Origin: Hydrogenophilales bacterium 16-64-46
GTDB taxonomy: Bacteria > Pseudomonadota > Gammaproteobacteria > Burkholderiales > Thiobacillaceae
Direction: 5' to 3'
Length of the DNA stretch: 64,000 bases
NCBI GenBank assembly: GCA_002281775.1
Contig: NCGY01000004.1
Location: 1-64,000 of the forward strand
In this document: one piece after another, positions 21,192 through 29,290 of the stretch
How positions within the stretch are numbered: the first letter of the stretch is position 1
Layout of the letters: each line of letters opens with the position of its first letter
Position numbers and translations under genes: made by a program
Notes under the pieces: generated by a model
Told to the model about the DNA's origin: nothing
The model's database searches: none
What the model saw: the letters and a program-made list of their open reading frames with translations, nothing else

Positions 21192-21767
21192 TCAGTTCAG
21201 GGGGCAGTCACGCTGGTTAAGCATGACGAAGGAGTTCTTCAGCTTGGCAGCTTGGCTGGGTGTGCCTATGTTGTTGATGAAGAGCGTGATGATGTCGCCG
21301 GGTTCGTAGCCGTAATTCACGCCGGGGTGCGCGGCATTGAGTAAGGCTGCGACGGCGTGGAAACCCAGGTTGGCCGAAATGGGGTCGCCATTGCCATTGA
21401 GCTCCCTCAGGACCTCCAGCAGGGTGTAAGGCGTGCCATCGGTACGGACGTAGGCGGTGACGCCAAACACGGAATTGAAGGTATCGGTAGGGCGGAAGCC
21501 CGTTGCGAGCCACGAATCCAGGTGCTGGGGCTGTCTCCAGTATCCTGGAGTACACCCTGCGCAGGCTGGCCCCTTGGGTTTGGACAGGTTGCCGGACATC
21601 ATGCCGGAGATGGTGCACTGGTTGGCCCAGACCGGCCGGCTGCCCAGGGTGAACACGGCCGCCACGCCCAGCGCACTACCTGCAAGCTTGCGGCGAGAGG
21701 TATCGATTTCGTCCGCCGGGGCGGGCTGACTCAAGGGCTCGTTTTCTGTTTTGTCTTGATTGGACAT
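21192..21767 (-). CDS. Tat-exported protein with CxxC-TPGYW motif, first gene of the HPr-rel-A cassette
   Basis: A 191-aa protein from the ATG at 21767. The N-terminus (about residues 1-25) is hydrophilic. It is followed by SRRKLAGSALGVAAVFTLG and an export-like PVWA cleavage site, a twin-arginine-type signal. The mature part has CAGCTPGYWRQPQHLDSW near residue 72, a C-x2-C-TPGYW motif I recall in secreted proteins of unknown function, plus Cys near both ends (NQC, RDC). It heads an operon with PqqD-like, HprK-like and nucleotidyltransferase genes and may be their modified product. No enzyme motif is visible. Confidence 0.72.
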   Translation of the reverse strand: MSNQDKTENEPLSQPAPADEIDTSRRKLAGSALGVAAVFTLGSRPVWANQCTISGMMSGNLSKPKGPACAGCTPGYWRQPQHLDSWLATGFRPTDTFNSVFGVTAYVRTDGTPYTLLEVLRELNGNGDPISANLGFHAVAALLNAAHPGVNYGYEPGDIITLFINNIGTPSQAAKLKNSFVMLNQRDCPLN

Positions 21768-21879
21768 GGCTATCTCCAGATTATATGGCCAATGTAGCAA
21801 TTTTCGCGCCGAAAATTGAATGGGCAGGACGGCCAGCAAAATCAAGGCCTCGCCGCAGGGTGGCTCTGCCCAGTGTAAA

Positions 21880-22731
21880 TTATTTCGACGCGAGGCCTGT
21901 TGTCACCCTGGGATGACCGGCGAGATCTCGCCAGGTGCGAACCTGCTGGTAGTCTTGCTTCCTGAACAATGCCTGGGTGATGTTTTCCTGCTCGTGACCG
22001 TGTTCGAGCATCAACCAGGCATCCGGTTTCAAATGACAGCTTGCTTGGTGTATCAGTTTGGCCAGATCAGCCAGTCCCTGCTGGCCGGCAACAAGGGCCT
22101 CCCGGGGCTCGAAACGAACGTCGCCTCTCCCGAGATGGGAGTCGTCGGCGGCGATATAGGGCGGGTTGCTGACAATGATGTCGAAATATTGCCCGCCCAA
22201 AGCCTCGAACCAGTTGCTTTGCATATATTCGACGGGTGCGCGGTGGGTGTCCGCATTCCGACGCGCGACAGCCAGCGCAGGGGCTGACCGGTCGACCGCC
22301 ACGACGCGCGCCAGGGGCCGTTCCAGCGCCAGGGTGATGGCGAGGCAGCCACTGCCGGTGCCCAGGTCGAGCACGTCCGCAGGGCGGTCGGGCGGCAGAC
22401 AGGCGAGGGCGCGTTCCACTAGCAGCTCGCTATCGGGGCGGGGGATCAATACGTCCGGTGTGACGTGAAACAGGCGGCCGTAGAACTCGCGCACGCCGAC
22501 CACATAGGCGACAGGCTCGCCGGCAGCGCGGCGTTCGACCAGGGACTGGAAATCAGTCTGCGCAGCGGGGTCGACCAGGTCGCGATCGTGGGCGATCAGC
22601 CAGGCGTGTGAGACGCCCCAGGCGTGAGCGGCAAGCACGCGCGCATCCAGCCGCGCGTCGCGTGTGTCGAGACCGAGCGCTGCAGCAAGGCGGGCGGTCG
22701 TCGCGTCAAGCAGCGCCGACACGCTGGCCAT
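21880..22731 (-). CDS. prmC: Release factor N5-glutamine methyltransferase
   Basis: Methylates the GGQ glutamine of release factors RF1 and RF2 using SAM; 283 aa. An N-terminal helical domain precedes the SAM-binding VLDLGTGSGCLAI and the catalytic NPPY (IIVSNPPYIAA). It shares one base with the prfA stop, so substrate and modifying enzyme are translated together. hemA-prfA-prmC is a widely conserved order. The C-terminus HPRVTTGLASK is usual for the family. Confidence 0.96.
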   Translation of the reverse strand: MASVSALLDATTARLAAALGLDTRDARLDARVLAAHAWGVSHAWLIAHDRDLVDPAAQTDFQSLVERRAAGEPVAYVVGVREFYGRLFHVTPDVLIPRPDSELLVERALACLPPDRPADVLDLGTGSGCLAITLALERPLARVVAVDRSAPALAVARRNADTHRAPVEYMQSNWFEALGGQYFDIIVSNPPYIAADDSHLGRGDVRFEPREALVAGQQGLADLAKLIHQASCHLKPDAWLMLEHGHEQENITQALFRKQDYQQVRTWRDLAGHPRVTTGLASK

Positions 22732-23822
22732 CAGGCTTCGCCCGAGAGCGTGGCCAGGAGTTCGGCCTGGTGTTCGGCGGCCAGCGCGGCAAACAGCTCG
22801 GTCAGGTCGCCATCCATCATGGCGTCGATCTTGAAGAGCGTGAGGTTGATGCGGTGGTCGGTGATGCGCCCTTGCGGGAAGTTGTAGGTGCGGATACGGT
22901 CGGAGCGGTCGCCGCTGCCGATCAGGCTCTTGCGGGTGCTGGCTTCCAGTGCGTGCTGGGACTGGATTTCGCGGTCTTTCAAGCGGGCGGCAAGGACGCT
23001 CATGGCCTGCGCGCGGTTGCGGTGTTGCGAGCGGTCATCCTGGCATTCGACCACGAGCCCGGTGGGCAGGTGGGTGATGCGCACGGCGGAATCGGTCTTG
23101 TTGATGTGCTGGCCGCCGGCACCGGACGCGCGGTAAGTGTCGATGCGCAAATCAGCGGGGTTGATGTCGACTTCGCCGACCTCATCGGCTTCCGGCATCA
23201 CCGCCACGGTGCAGGCGGAGGTGTGGATGCGGCCCTGCGATTCAGTTTCCGGCACGCGCTGCACGCGGTGTCCGCCTGATTCGAACTTGAGCCGGGAATA
23301 CGCGCCCTGGCCGACGATGCGCGCGATCACTTCCTTGTAGCCGCCCACTTCGCCGGGGTTTTCGGACACGATCTCGACCTTCCAGCCTTGCCGCTCGGCG
23401 TAGCGGGTATACATGCGCAGCAGGTTGCCGGCAAAGAGCGCCGATTCGTCGCCCCCGGTGCCGGCGCGAATCTCCAGGAAGATGTTGCGCTCGTCGTTCG
23501 GGTCTCTGGGCAGCAGGGCGGTTTGAAGGTCGGTTTCCAGCCGGGCGATGCGGGTTTCGCCGTCAGCGAGCTCGGCTTCCGCCAGTTCCCGCATGTCCGG
23601 GTCGGCGAGCAGTTCCTGCGCGGTTTTCTGGTCGGTCTCGACCTGTTTGTACAGGCGGTAGAGCGCCACCACGGGATCGAGCTCGGCGCGTTCGCGCGAC
23701 AGTTTGCGGAAGCTGTCCATGTCGCCCGCGATCTCGGGCTGGGCGAGCAGGGCGTCGAGTTCGACCAGGCGGTCGTCGGCGCGCGCGAGCTTGTCCGCCA
23801 GCGAAGGTTTCAATCCGGGCAT
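22731..23822 (-). CDS. prfA: Peptide chain release factor 1
   Basis: Recognises UAA/UAG stop codons and triggers peptide release; 363 aa. The codon-recognition loop reads [14 protein letters not shown], a PxT motif as required for RF1 (PET here; PAT in E. coli). The catalytic GGQ is in [14 protein letters not shown]. It overlaps prmC and lies 3 bases after hemA. Confidence 0.97.
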   Translation of the reverse strand: MPGLKPSLADKLARADDRLVELDALLAQPEIAGDMDSFRKLSRERAELDPVVALYRLYKQVETDQKTAQELLADPDMRELAEAELADGETRIARLETDLQTALLPRDPNDERNIFLEIRAGTGGDESALFAGNLLRMYTRYAERQGWKVEIVSENPGEVGGYKEVIARIVGQGAYSRLKFESGGHRVQRVPETESQGRIHTSACTVAVMPEADEVGEVDINPADLRIDTYRASGAGGQHINKTDSAVRITHLPTGLVVECQDDRSQHRNRAQAMSVLAARLKDREIQSQHALEASTRKSLIGSGDRSDRIRTYNFPQGRITDHRINLTLFKIDAMMDGDLTELFAALAAEHQAELLATLSGEA

Positions 23823-23825
23823 GGC

Positions 23826-25079
23826 TCAGTTGTCCCGGGACAGGCCGTAGAGCTGGCTGATCAGGCGGACGAACTGGTCGCGCTCGCTGCGCGTGGCGTG
23901 ATTGAGCGCGTGAGTGGGGGCGTGCAGCAGTTTGTTGGTGAGTGTCTGGGACAGGGCGTCGAGCACCGCCTGCGGATCGTCGCCGCGCGCCAGGGCCTTG
24001 TGCGCCTTGTCGATCTCGTGGCGGCGATGGCGTTCGGCGGTGTCGCGCAGGGCACGGATCGCCGGCACCAGTTCGCGGCCTTCCATCCAGTGCACGAACT
24101 GTTCGACGCTGGTTTCGATGATGGCTTCGGCCTGCGCAACCTGGGCGACGCGGTTGTCCATGCCTTCCTGCACCACCTGGCCGAGGTCGTCCACGCTGTA
24201 AAGAAATACATCGTTCATGTCGGCAACCTCGGCCTCCACGTCGCGCGGCACGGCCAGATCGACGATGAAGATCGGGCGATGCCGGCGCTGCTTGATCGCG
24301 CGCTCCAGCATGCCCTTGCCCAGAATCGGCAGAGGACTTGCCGTCGAGGTGACGACGATGTCGTGCGCGGCGATTTCTTCCGGTAGCGCCGTGAGCGGGA
24401 TCACCCCCGCGCCAAAGCGTTCGGCCAGCGGCCGGGCGCGTTCGGCGGTGCGGTTGGCCACGGTCATCTTGCGCGGATGCTGCGCCGCGAAATGGGTGAT
24501 GCACAGCTCGATCATTTCGCCGGCCCCGATGAACAGGCAGGACTGCTCGCGGATGCTGGGGAAGATGCGTTCTGCCAGCCGCACGGCCGCCGCTGCCATG
24601 GACACGGAGTTAGCCCCGATCTCGGTGCTGGTGCGGACTTCCTTGGCCACCGAGAAGGTGCGCTGGAACAGCTTGTGCAGCAGCAGGCCGAGGGTACCGG
24701 CTTCTTCGGCGGTGGCCACGGCCTGTTTCATCTGCCCGAGAATCTGGGTTTCGCCCAACACCATGGAATCGAGGCCGGCGGCCACACGAAAGGCGTGCTG
24801 CGCGGCCTGTTCGCGCGGCAGGGCGTACAGGTAGGGTGCGAGCTCGCGTCGCTCGATCTGGTGGAAGTCGGCCAGCCACTGGGTCACTTCGTCGGCTGAC
24901 GCAGCGTTGCAGTAGAGCTCGGTACGGTTGCAGGTCGAGAGTATCGCGGCTTCCGAGGCGCGCTGGCTTTGCGTCAGTTCGTGCAGGGCCAGCGCCAGTT
25001 TCTCGGGGCCGAACGCGACCTGCTCACGGATCGCGAGCGGCGCAGTATGGTGGTTGACCCCGAGGGTGAGCAGGTGCAT
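23826..25079 (-). CDS. hemA: Glutamyl-tRNA reductase
   Basis: Reduces glutamyl-tRNA to glutamate-1-semialdehyde, the first committed step of the C5 tetrapyrrole pathway; 417 aa. The catalytic Cys50 is in [23 protein letters not shown] and the NADPH-site [11 protein letters not shown] are conserved, and a C-terminal dimerisation domain ends the protein. The product feeds heme and the siroheme used by DsrAB. It heads hemA-prfA-prmC and starts 46 bases after the dioxygenase stop on the same strand. Confidence 0.97.
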   Translation of the reverse strand: MHLLTLGVNHHTAPLAIREQVAFGPEKLALALHELTQSQRASEAAILSTCNRTELYCNAASADEVTQWLADFHQIERRELAPYLYALPREQAAQHAFRVAAGLDSMVLGETQILGQMKQAVATAEEAGTLGLLLHKLFQRTFSVAKEVRTSTEIGANSVSMAAAAVRLAERIFPSIREQSCLFIGAGEMIELCITHFAAQHPRKMTVANRTAERARPLAERFGAGVIPLTALPEEIAAHDIVVTSTASPLPILGKGMLERAIKQRRHRPIFIVDLAVPRDVEAEVADMNDVFLYSVDDLGQVVQEGMDNRVAQVAQAEAIIETSVEQFVHWMEGRELVPAIRALRDTAERHRRHEIDKAHKALARGDDPQAVLDALSQTLTNKLLHAPTHALNHATRSERDQFVRLISQLYGLSRDN

Positions 25080-25125
25080 GGCGGCAGTGGCCGGTGAAAA
25101 GAGGGCGCTATTTTACCCGCTCGCG

Positions 25126-26019
25126 CTAGGCGTGCGGGCAGTCGAAGCGCAGACGGTCGTAGTAGCGGCCGCGATACAGTAGGCGGCGCTTGCCAGGCGA
25201 ATCTTCGAAGGCGTTGCGGGTATGCAGTATGTTGTTGCAGATCAGGCCCATCCCGGGCGTCATGCGCGTGGTGAGCGTGTATTCCGAGTCGGTGAGTATC
25301 TCCGCCAGCGTTTTCACCGCAGCCTGCGTGAGCGGATCGACGCGCCACTGGATCGAGCGCGTGCGTGCGGTGTAGCGCATGTGCAGGAAGCCTTCGGCGG
25401 CATCGACAGAGAATACCGGGCTGGATTGCTCGGGGCGGGCGATGTCGTCCTCGTCCATGCGGGCGGGGATGGTCATGGCGTCGGGGCGCATCAGCGCGGC
25501 GACGTAATCGGGATTGGCGTCACGTAGCTGGATGTAAGCGATTTCATGATCGAGCAGCGCGTTTTCGCCGCCAGATTCGGCATCCTGGGCGCAGTGCAGG
25601 CTCATCCCGAGAATGCGGCGGTCGAGCGCGTTGTAATAGCCGTCGGTGTGCCAGTTGATCGGCTTGTGGGTATAGGGGATGAAGTCGCCGCGCGCGTGGC
25701 CGGCTTCTTCGTTGGGTGTGATGCTGGAGAGGCCGTCTTCGTCGGCCAGGTAATTGCCTTCGAGGCGGAAGAGGCCAAGCTGCTCGCCAAGCTTTTTGGG
25801 CAGGGATTTGTCGGCGGCCGGCAGATGCGGGGCCACGTAGAAGACCATGTTGGCACGCGCCACGGCCGTGCTCAGGGCGCGCATTTCATCGGATGTCAGT
25901 GTACGGGGATCGTTGACTTCGACCACGAGATCTTCGACCGAGCGCGGATAGCCGGCAAGCTTGGCATCGCGCCAGGCCCGGTAGGCAGTATCGTCGGCCA
26001 GGTCGAAAGGCGAGGACAC
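25126..26019 (-). CDS. TauD/TfdA-family Fe(II)/2-oxoglutarate dioxygenase
   Basis: A 297-aa protein with the iron facial triad HxD (INWHTDGYYN) and a distal His (NNILHTRNAF), and an Arg (KRRLLYRGRYYDR) in the position expected for 2-oxoglutarate binding. Members hydroxylate taurine, sulfonates, carnitine precursors and others; the substrate cannot be read from sequence. It is the last gene of a leftward set that diverges from dsrA and includes a sulfurtransferase and a DsrC-like protein. A role in organosulfur handling is therefore possible but unproven. Confidence 0.8.
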   Translation of the reverse strand: MSSPFDLADDTAYRAWRDAKLAGYPRSVEDLVVEVNDPRTLTSDEMRALSTAVARANMVFYVAPHLPAADKSLPKKLGEQLGLFRLEGNYLADEDGLSSITPNEEAGHARGDFIPYTHKPINWHTDGYYNALDRRILGMSLHCAQDAESGGENALLDHEIAYIQLRDANPDYVAALMRPDAMTIPARMDEDDIARPEQSSPVFSVDAAEGFLHMRYTARTRSIQWRVDPLTQAAVKTLAEILTDSEYTLTTRMTPGMGLICNNILHTRNAFEDSPGKRRLLYRGRYYDRLRFDCPHA

Positions 26020-26026
26020 GCGCGGA

Positions 26027-26647
26027 TCACTCCGGCGGCAGCATGTCCGGCGAACCGAAGCCGCGCTTCACCGGCGCGTCGGACAAGAGACCCATGAAGG
26101 ACTTCCTTACCGTACCCATCATCTCGGGCATTTCGATGTCCATGATCTGGTCCATTACCCAGGTCTTGTCGGAATCGAGCATTTCATCGCGGATTTGCAG
26201 TGCCATGAAACGCAGCGCGGGGAAGCTGGCTTTTTCGTCGTTCGGGAATTCGAATTCGGCGTAGTCGGCGAAGCGGCGATTGAGGAAATCGATGTATTCC
26301 TGCTTGAAGTTGCGCGGGTCGTCCTTGCCGACGACCTCGCGCACGTTTTGTTCCATGATTTCGCCGAGGCGGTTGGACACGGCCTGCAGGATGGCGGTGC
26401 GACGTTCAGACGTGAGCGTGGCGTAGGCCATGCGGTCACAGTAATGCGCGAGGAAGGCGGTGAATTCGGCCAGCAGCTTGAAGCCGCGCGCCGGGGTGAT
26501 GATGTCGTAATCCTGGCGACCGAGGTTGTCGACAGCCTTGTCGGCAACGCGCCACGCGGTGGTGGCGACCGACGAGGCGATTTCCTCGGGGCTGCGTTCG
26601 CCGTCTTTCTTGAACCAGACGGTGCGGACTTTGACGGGTTTGACCAT
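26027..26647 (-). CDS. Conserved-looking 206-aa protein of unknown function in the dsr-divergent set
   Basis: I do not recognise this protein. It is soluble, rich in Glu, Asp and Lys, mostly helical by appearance, and has no cysteine. It starts MVKPVKVRTVWFKKDGERSPEE and contains an aromatic/acidic stretch RRFADYAEFEFPNDE and a Met-rich part VMDQIMDIEMPEMMG. Codon use matches its neighbours. It lies 20 bases after the sulfurtransferase gene and 8 bases before the dioxygenase gene, so all three are probably cotranscribed. Confidence 0.75.
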   Translation of the reverse strand: MVKPVKVRTVWFKKDGERSPEEIASSVATTAWRVADKAVDNLGRQDYDIITPARGFKLLAEFTAFLAHYCDRMAYATLTSERRTAILQAVSNRLGEIMEQNVREVVGKDDPRNFKQEYIDFLNRRFADYAEFEFPNDEKASFPALRFMALQIRDEMLDSDKTWVMDQIMDIEMPEMMGTVRKSFMGLLSDAPVKRGFGSPDMLPPE

Positions 26648-26666
26648 GCTAGAACTCCAGTAAAAC

Positions 26667-27509
26667 TCAGGCTTCGCCGGTGGCGACAGGACGGGCGGGG
26701 TCGGTGATCCATTCGCTCCACGAGCCCGGGTACAGTCGGGAACCGGCGAGGCCGGCGATTTCCATGGCGAGCACGTTGTGGCAGGCGGTCACACCCGAGC
26801 CGCAGGTGTGGACGACGTTTTCGGGGGCCACGCCCGCAAGCAGCTGCGTGTAGTTTTCGCGCAATTCCTCGGCAGGCAGGTAGGTGCCGTCCAGATCGAG
26901 GTTTTCTTCATAAACCCAGTTGACCGCGCCGGGAATGTGTCCGGCCACAGGGTCGACCTTTTCGAGTTCGCCGGTGAAGCGCATGTCCGGGCGGGCGTCG
27001 ATAAGCTTGTGCGCGGGGCTGAGTCGTATGGCTTCGACGGCGGCAGCGTCCAGCCCCCAGTCCACGTTTGTGGGGACGGGGTAGACGACAGGACTGACGA
27101 CGGGCTCAGCGATGTCCACAGGGCGTTTCTCGCGCGTCCACTTGGGGAAGTTGCCGTCGAGCAAGGCTACCTTCGTGTGCCCCAGCCCGCGCAAAAGCCA
27201 CCATAGTCGCACGGCCATGGAGCCGAAGCTGTCGTCGTAGACGACTACCTGCGTATCGGGCGTGATGCCCCATGCGCCGAGCTTCGCGCAGAAGGAGGCG
27301 AGATCGGGCAGGGGGTGGCGGCCGGTGGTCGCGGACTTCGGCGACGAGAGGTCGTCGTCGAGATGCGCGTAGCGCGCGCCGGGGATATGGCCCTCAGCGT
27401 AGACACGGCGGCCGTAGCCGGTGTCGGCGAGCGAAAACCGGCAATCGATGACCACCCAGCTGTCGAGCTGGGCGGCGAGTTGTTCGGGGGTGACGAGGGT
27501 GCTGGGCAT
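26667..27509 (-). CDS. sseA: Two-domain sulfurtransferase (3-mercaptopyruvate/thiosulfate type)
   Basis: A 280-aa protein with tandem rhodanese domains. The N-terminal half is inactive (VVIDCRFSLAD, GHIPGARYAHLD). The C-terminal half has the active loop CGSGVTA after VVHT, with the signature CGSGVT typical of 3-mercaptopyruvate sulfurtransferases. It lies in the set divergent from dsrA, next to a DsrC-like protein, so it may deliver persulfide sulfur to that carrier. Thiosulfate specificity is also possible. Confidence 0.88.
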   Translation of the reverse strand: MPSTLVTPEQLAAQLDSWVVIDCRFSLADTGYGRRVYAEGHIPGARYAHLDDDLSSPKSATTGRHPLPDLASFCAKLGAWGITPDTQVVVYDDSFGSMAVRLWWLLRGLGHTKVALLDGNFPKWTREKRPVDIAEPVVSPVVYPVPTNVDWGLDAAAVEAIRLSPAHKLIDARPDMRFTGELEKVDPVAGHIPGAVNWVYEENLDLDGTYLPAEELRENYTQLLAGVAPENVVHTCGSGVTACHNVLAMEIAGLAGSRLYPGSWSEWITDPARPVATGEA

Positions 27510-27519
27510 GGGTGAGGTA

Positions 27520-27600
27520 TGTGGCGGAAGGGGTGAGCAGCGGCGAGTCGTGTTGGCGATTGCCGCCTCACGCCTCGCCCCTCAGGCCCCATCCGAAAGG
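27520..27600. repeat. GTGAG-rich imperfect inverted repeat between sulfurtransferase and DsrC-like genes
   Basis: GGGGTGAGCAGCGGCGAG on the left faces CGCCTCACGCCTCGCCCCTCA on the right in a 92-base gap. It can fold as an imperfect hairpin and resembles the GTGAGCGGTGAG-type repeats beside purD. It is probably a dispersed palindromic element or processing site within the operon. Confidence 0.4.
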
Positions 27601-27601
27601 C

Positions 27602-27934
27602 TTAGTAGCCGCCTTTGCCGAATGGCTTGGGCAGGCCCGCGACGCGGCATCCCTGACGGGCTGGCATGTTGGGGAACAGCTCGTAGAGTTTCTTCTTCCA
27701 GTCGTGGCCGGGGAACTCGTCGTCCATCTGGATAACCATGTTGCGGAAGTTCGGGGTCTGGCCGTCTTCCTTGTATTTTTCGCGCAGCCAGTTGATGACG
27801 ATCCAGTGGTCGTCGGTCAACGTGATTTTTTCGTTCGCGGCGATGATCGGGGGGACGTCGTCACTGAAGTTGGCTTCCAGCAGGAAGTCTTCTTCGCCGG
27901 TTTCGAGTTCTTCGCCGTTCACAATGTAAGACAT
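27602..27934 (-). CDS. DsrC/TusE-family protein with only the upstream cysteine
   Basis: A 110-aa homologue of the DsrC encoded at 32932-33267. The shared core includes LTDDHWIVINWLREKY and ELFPNMPARQGCRVAGLPKP. It keeps one Cys (Cys96, equal to Cys99 of DsrC). The C-terminus reads FGKGGY instead of TGCI, so the penultimate Cys that carries the trisulfide in DsrC and persulfide in TusE is absent. It cannot do the usual two-Cys DsrC chemistry. Possible roles are a one-Cys sulfur acceptor, a regulator or a DsrAB-binding decoy. It lies between the sulfurtransferase and Cas6-like genes. Confidence 0.85.
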   Translation of the reverse strand: MSYIVNGEELETGEEDFLLEANFSDDVPPIIAANEKITLTDDHWIVINWLREKYKEDGQTPNFRNMVIQMDDEFPGHDWKKKLYELFPNMPARQGCRVAGLPKPFGKGGY

Positions 27935-27990
27935 GCTTGCTCCTTTCGAGGGGTGGATAAAAGCCGGGTCGGTTCAGACCTTCCGGCAGG

Positions 27991-28647
27991 TTAGAAAATG
28001 TCCGGGACGACCGGCGCGATGGACTTGTGCGGGATGAAAATCCCGCAGCCCAGCAGCCGGTTACGCCCCATGCCTTCGTCTTGCAATTGCAGCGATTTGT
28101 GCGGCGGGACGCCGTGCAGCATCAGGCTATAACCGTAAATCGGGCCTTCAGCGCCCGCGAGCGTTTGCCGTTTGCCGCAGATGAAGCCACAGCGCAACTG
28201 GAAATGCCCGTCAAGTTCGCGCATCACGTCCTGTACGAATTGTTCTTCGCCAGCACTGCCGGTGTCAACGAAGTGCGCGTAGATATTGCCAAAGGGAGAG
28301 AACTGGCGGGTCTTGAACTTGCCGATTTCGAGTGCGTGGCCGGCCAGGTCGAGCGTTTGGCCGACCAGCGCGTTGACCTCGTCGATCCGGGCTTTCGGCA
28401 CGCGCATGTACATTTTGGTGCGGCGGTTGATGTTGAGCGCGGTGTCGCCGGCGTTGGTTTCCGCACCTTTTAGGTGCTGCACGCCGCAGCCACCGTCTTC
28501 GCCGAGCCACGGCAGGATCGGCTGGATGGCTTGGTGCAGCATCAGCGCGTTGTCGGCCGGAATGGTCGTGCCAACGAGGTCGAATTGCAGATCGATCAGC
28601 CGGGGCGTGTATTCCTCGGGCTTCTGCTCGGGCCAGGCCCAACTCAT
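27991..28647 (-). CDS. Cas6/Cmx6-like RAMP-superfamily protein encoded beside dsr
   Basis: A 218-aa protein. Its N-terminus has the Cas6-like pattern LIDLQFDLVGTTIPADNALM. Its C-terminus has a glycine-rich loop EGMGRNRLLGCGIFIPHK, fitting GhGxxxxxGhG with basic residues, as in Cas6 RAMP endoribonucleases. I recall that the type I-MYXAN Cas6 (Cmx6) family has a very similar ending (MGCGVFVP). No CRISPR repeats or other cas genes occur in the window. It overlaps the 83-aa upstream gene by 4 bases and lies in the set divergent from dsrA. Nuclease activity is unproven; an RNA-binding or RNA-processing role in dsr expression is a guess. Confidence 0.7.
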   Translation of the reverse strand: MSWAWPEQKPEEYTPRLIDLQFDLVGTTIPADNALMLHQAIQPILPWLGEDGGCGVQHLKGAETNAGDTALNINRRTKMYMRVPKARIDEVNALVGQTLDLAGHALEIGKFKTRQFSPFGNIYAHFVDTGSAGEEQFVQDVMRELDGHFQLRCGFICGKRQTLAGAEGPIYGYSLMLHGVPPHKSLQLQDEGMGRNRLLGCGIFIPHKSIAPVVPDIF

Positions 28648-28895
28648 ACAGCGTCTCCAGATTCAGGCGGTGCCTGGTCGGCGGGGTTCGGGTGGTGGGT
28701 CATCCAGTCCTGCATGGCTTCGACCCATTTGACCGCGCTGGCCGGATCGACGTCGAAAATCGTGAAGCGTTTGCCTTCGCGGATGCGGATACGCAAAAAG
28801 GGAACGCCGCCCGCATCGTGTTCCAGATGCTGGAATTCGACTTCCTGGCCCCCAAAAGGGAGGCGAAATTTGTTCAGGGGGGTAATTTCAGGCAT
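28644..28895 (-). CDS. Small unknown protein coupled to the Cas6-like gene
   Basis: I do not recognise this 83-aa protein. It has a compact beta-rich appearance (LNKFRLPFGGQEVEFQHLEH, FLRIRIREGKRFTIFDVDP), a Trp-rich helix VKWVEAMQDWM and an acidic tail. It has no cysteine and no membrane segment. It is the first gene of the leftward operon divergent from dsrA, and its stop overlaps the start of the Cas6-like gene (ATGA). The tight coupling suggests the two proteins act together. Confidence 0.72.
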   Translation of the reverse strand: MPEITPLNKFRLPFGGQEVEFQHLEHDAGGVPFLRIRIREGKRFTIFDVDPASAVKWVEAMQDWMTHHPNPADQAPPESGDAV

Positions 28896-29290
28896 GTTTG
28901 CTCGATCGGAGTCGCATCAGGTGGGGTTGCCGGGGCAATTTTCAACTGACGGTGACAGCTTATTGATATCGCCTGAGATCGGTTTGGGGTGGCCTTCTGT
29001 GTTCGGCCGCCACTAAACCTTCCAGATCCGGGCTTGCGTAAAGAGAAAGATTTTAATACGCTAACGAGTTCCTGTGGTGCGGCAATAATGTCTCACTTAA
29101 TCAGCAGCAGGGGCATTACCGAATTGGGGCAAGCGGACTACTCCATATGGGTAGGCAGGTACTACCCATATGGAGTAGTCGATTTACCCAAGAGAATGAT
29201 GGTGGCATGGCTCGCAAGCCAATACGATAGTGACATACCGTTGGGCTGTCGGCTTAAGCGGGCATTTCGAAAATTTCTAGGAGAGAAATA
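28896..29290. other. Divergent regulatory region between the dsr operon and the leftward accessory set
   Basis: A 395-base region with lower GC than its flanks. It must hold promoters for both directions. I could not assign -35/-10 boxes with confidence. Its clearest element is the inverted repeat at 29136-29180. The dsrA ribosome-binding site AGGAG lies near 29279. A weak open frame from 29089 ends in a TAATG overlap with dsrA and may be a leader peptide or chance. Confidence 0.6.
29136..29180. repeat. Perfect 19-bp inverted repeat upstream of dsrA
   Basis: GACTACTCCATATGGGTAG (29136-29154) is repeated exactly in inverse orientation at 29162-29180 with a 7-base spacer. Each arm also contains the palindrome CCATATGG. 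It lies 111 bases before dsrA. It could be a paired operator for a dimeric regulator or, in RNA, a strong stem-loop in the dsr leader. It has no T-run, so it is unlikely to be a terminator. Confidence 0.85.

Noticed and set aside
29136..29180. Insertion-sequence end for the 19-bp inverted repeat
   Set aside because: The arms are only 7 bases apart with no transposase and no target duplication seen, so an operator or RNA hairpin fits better.
27991..29290. CRISPR array near the Cas6-like gene
   Set aside because: I searched by eye for regularly spaced direct repeats; only the single inverted repeat at 29136-29180 was found.
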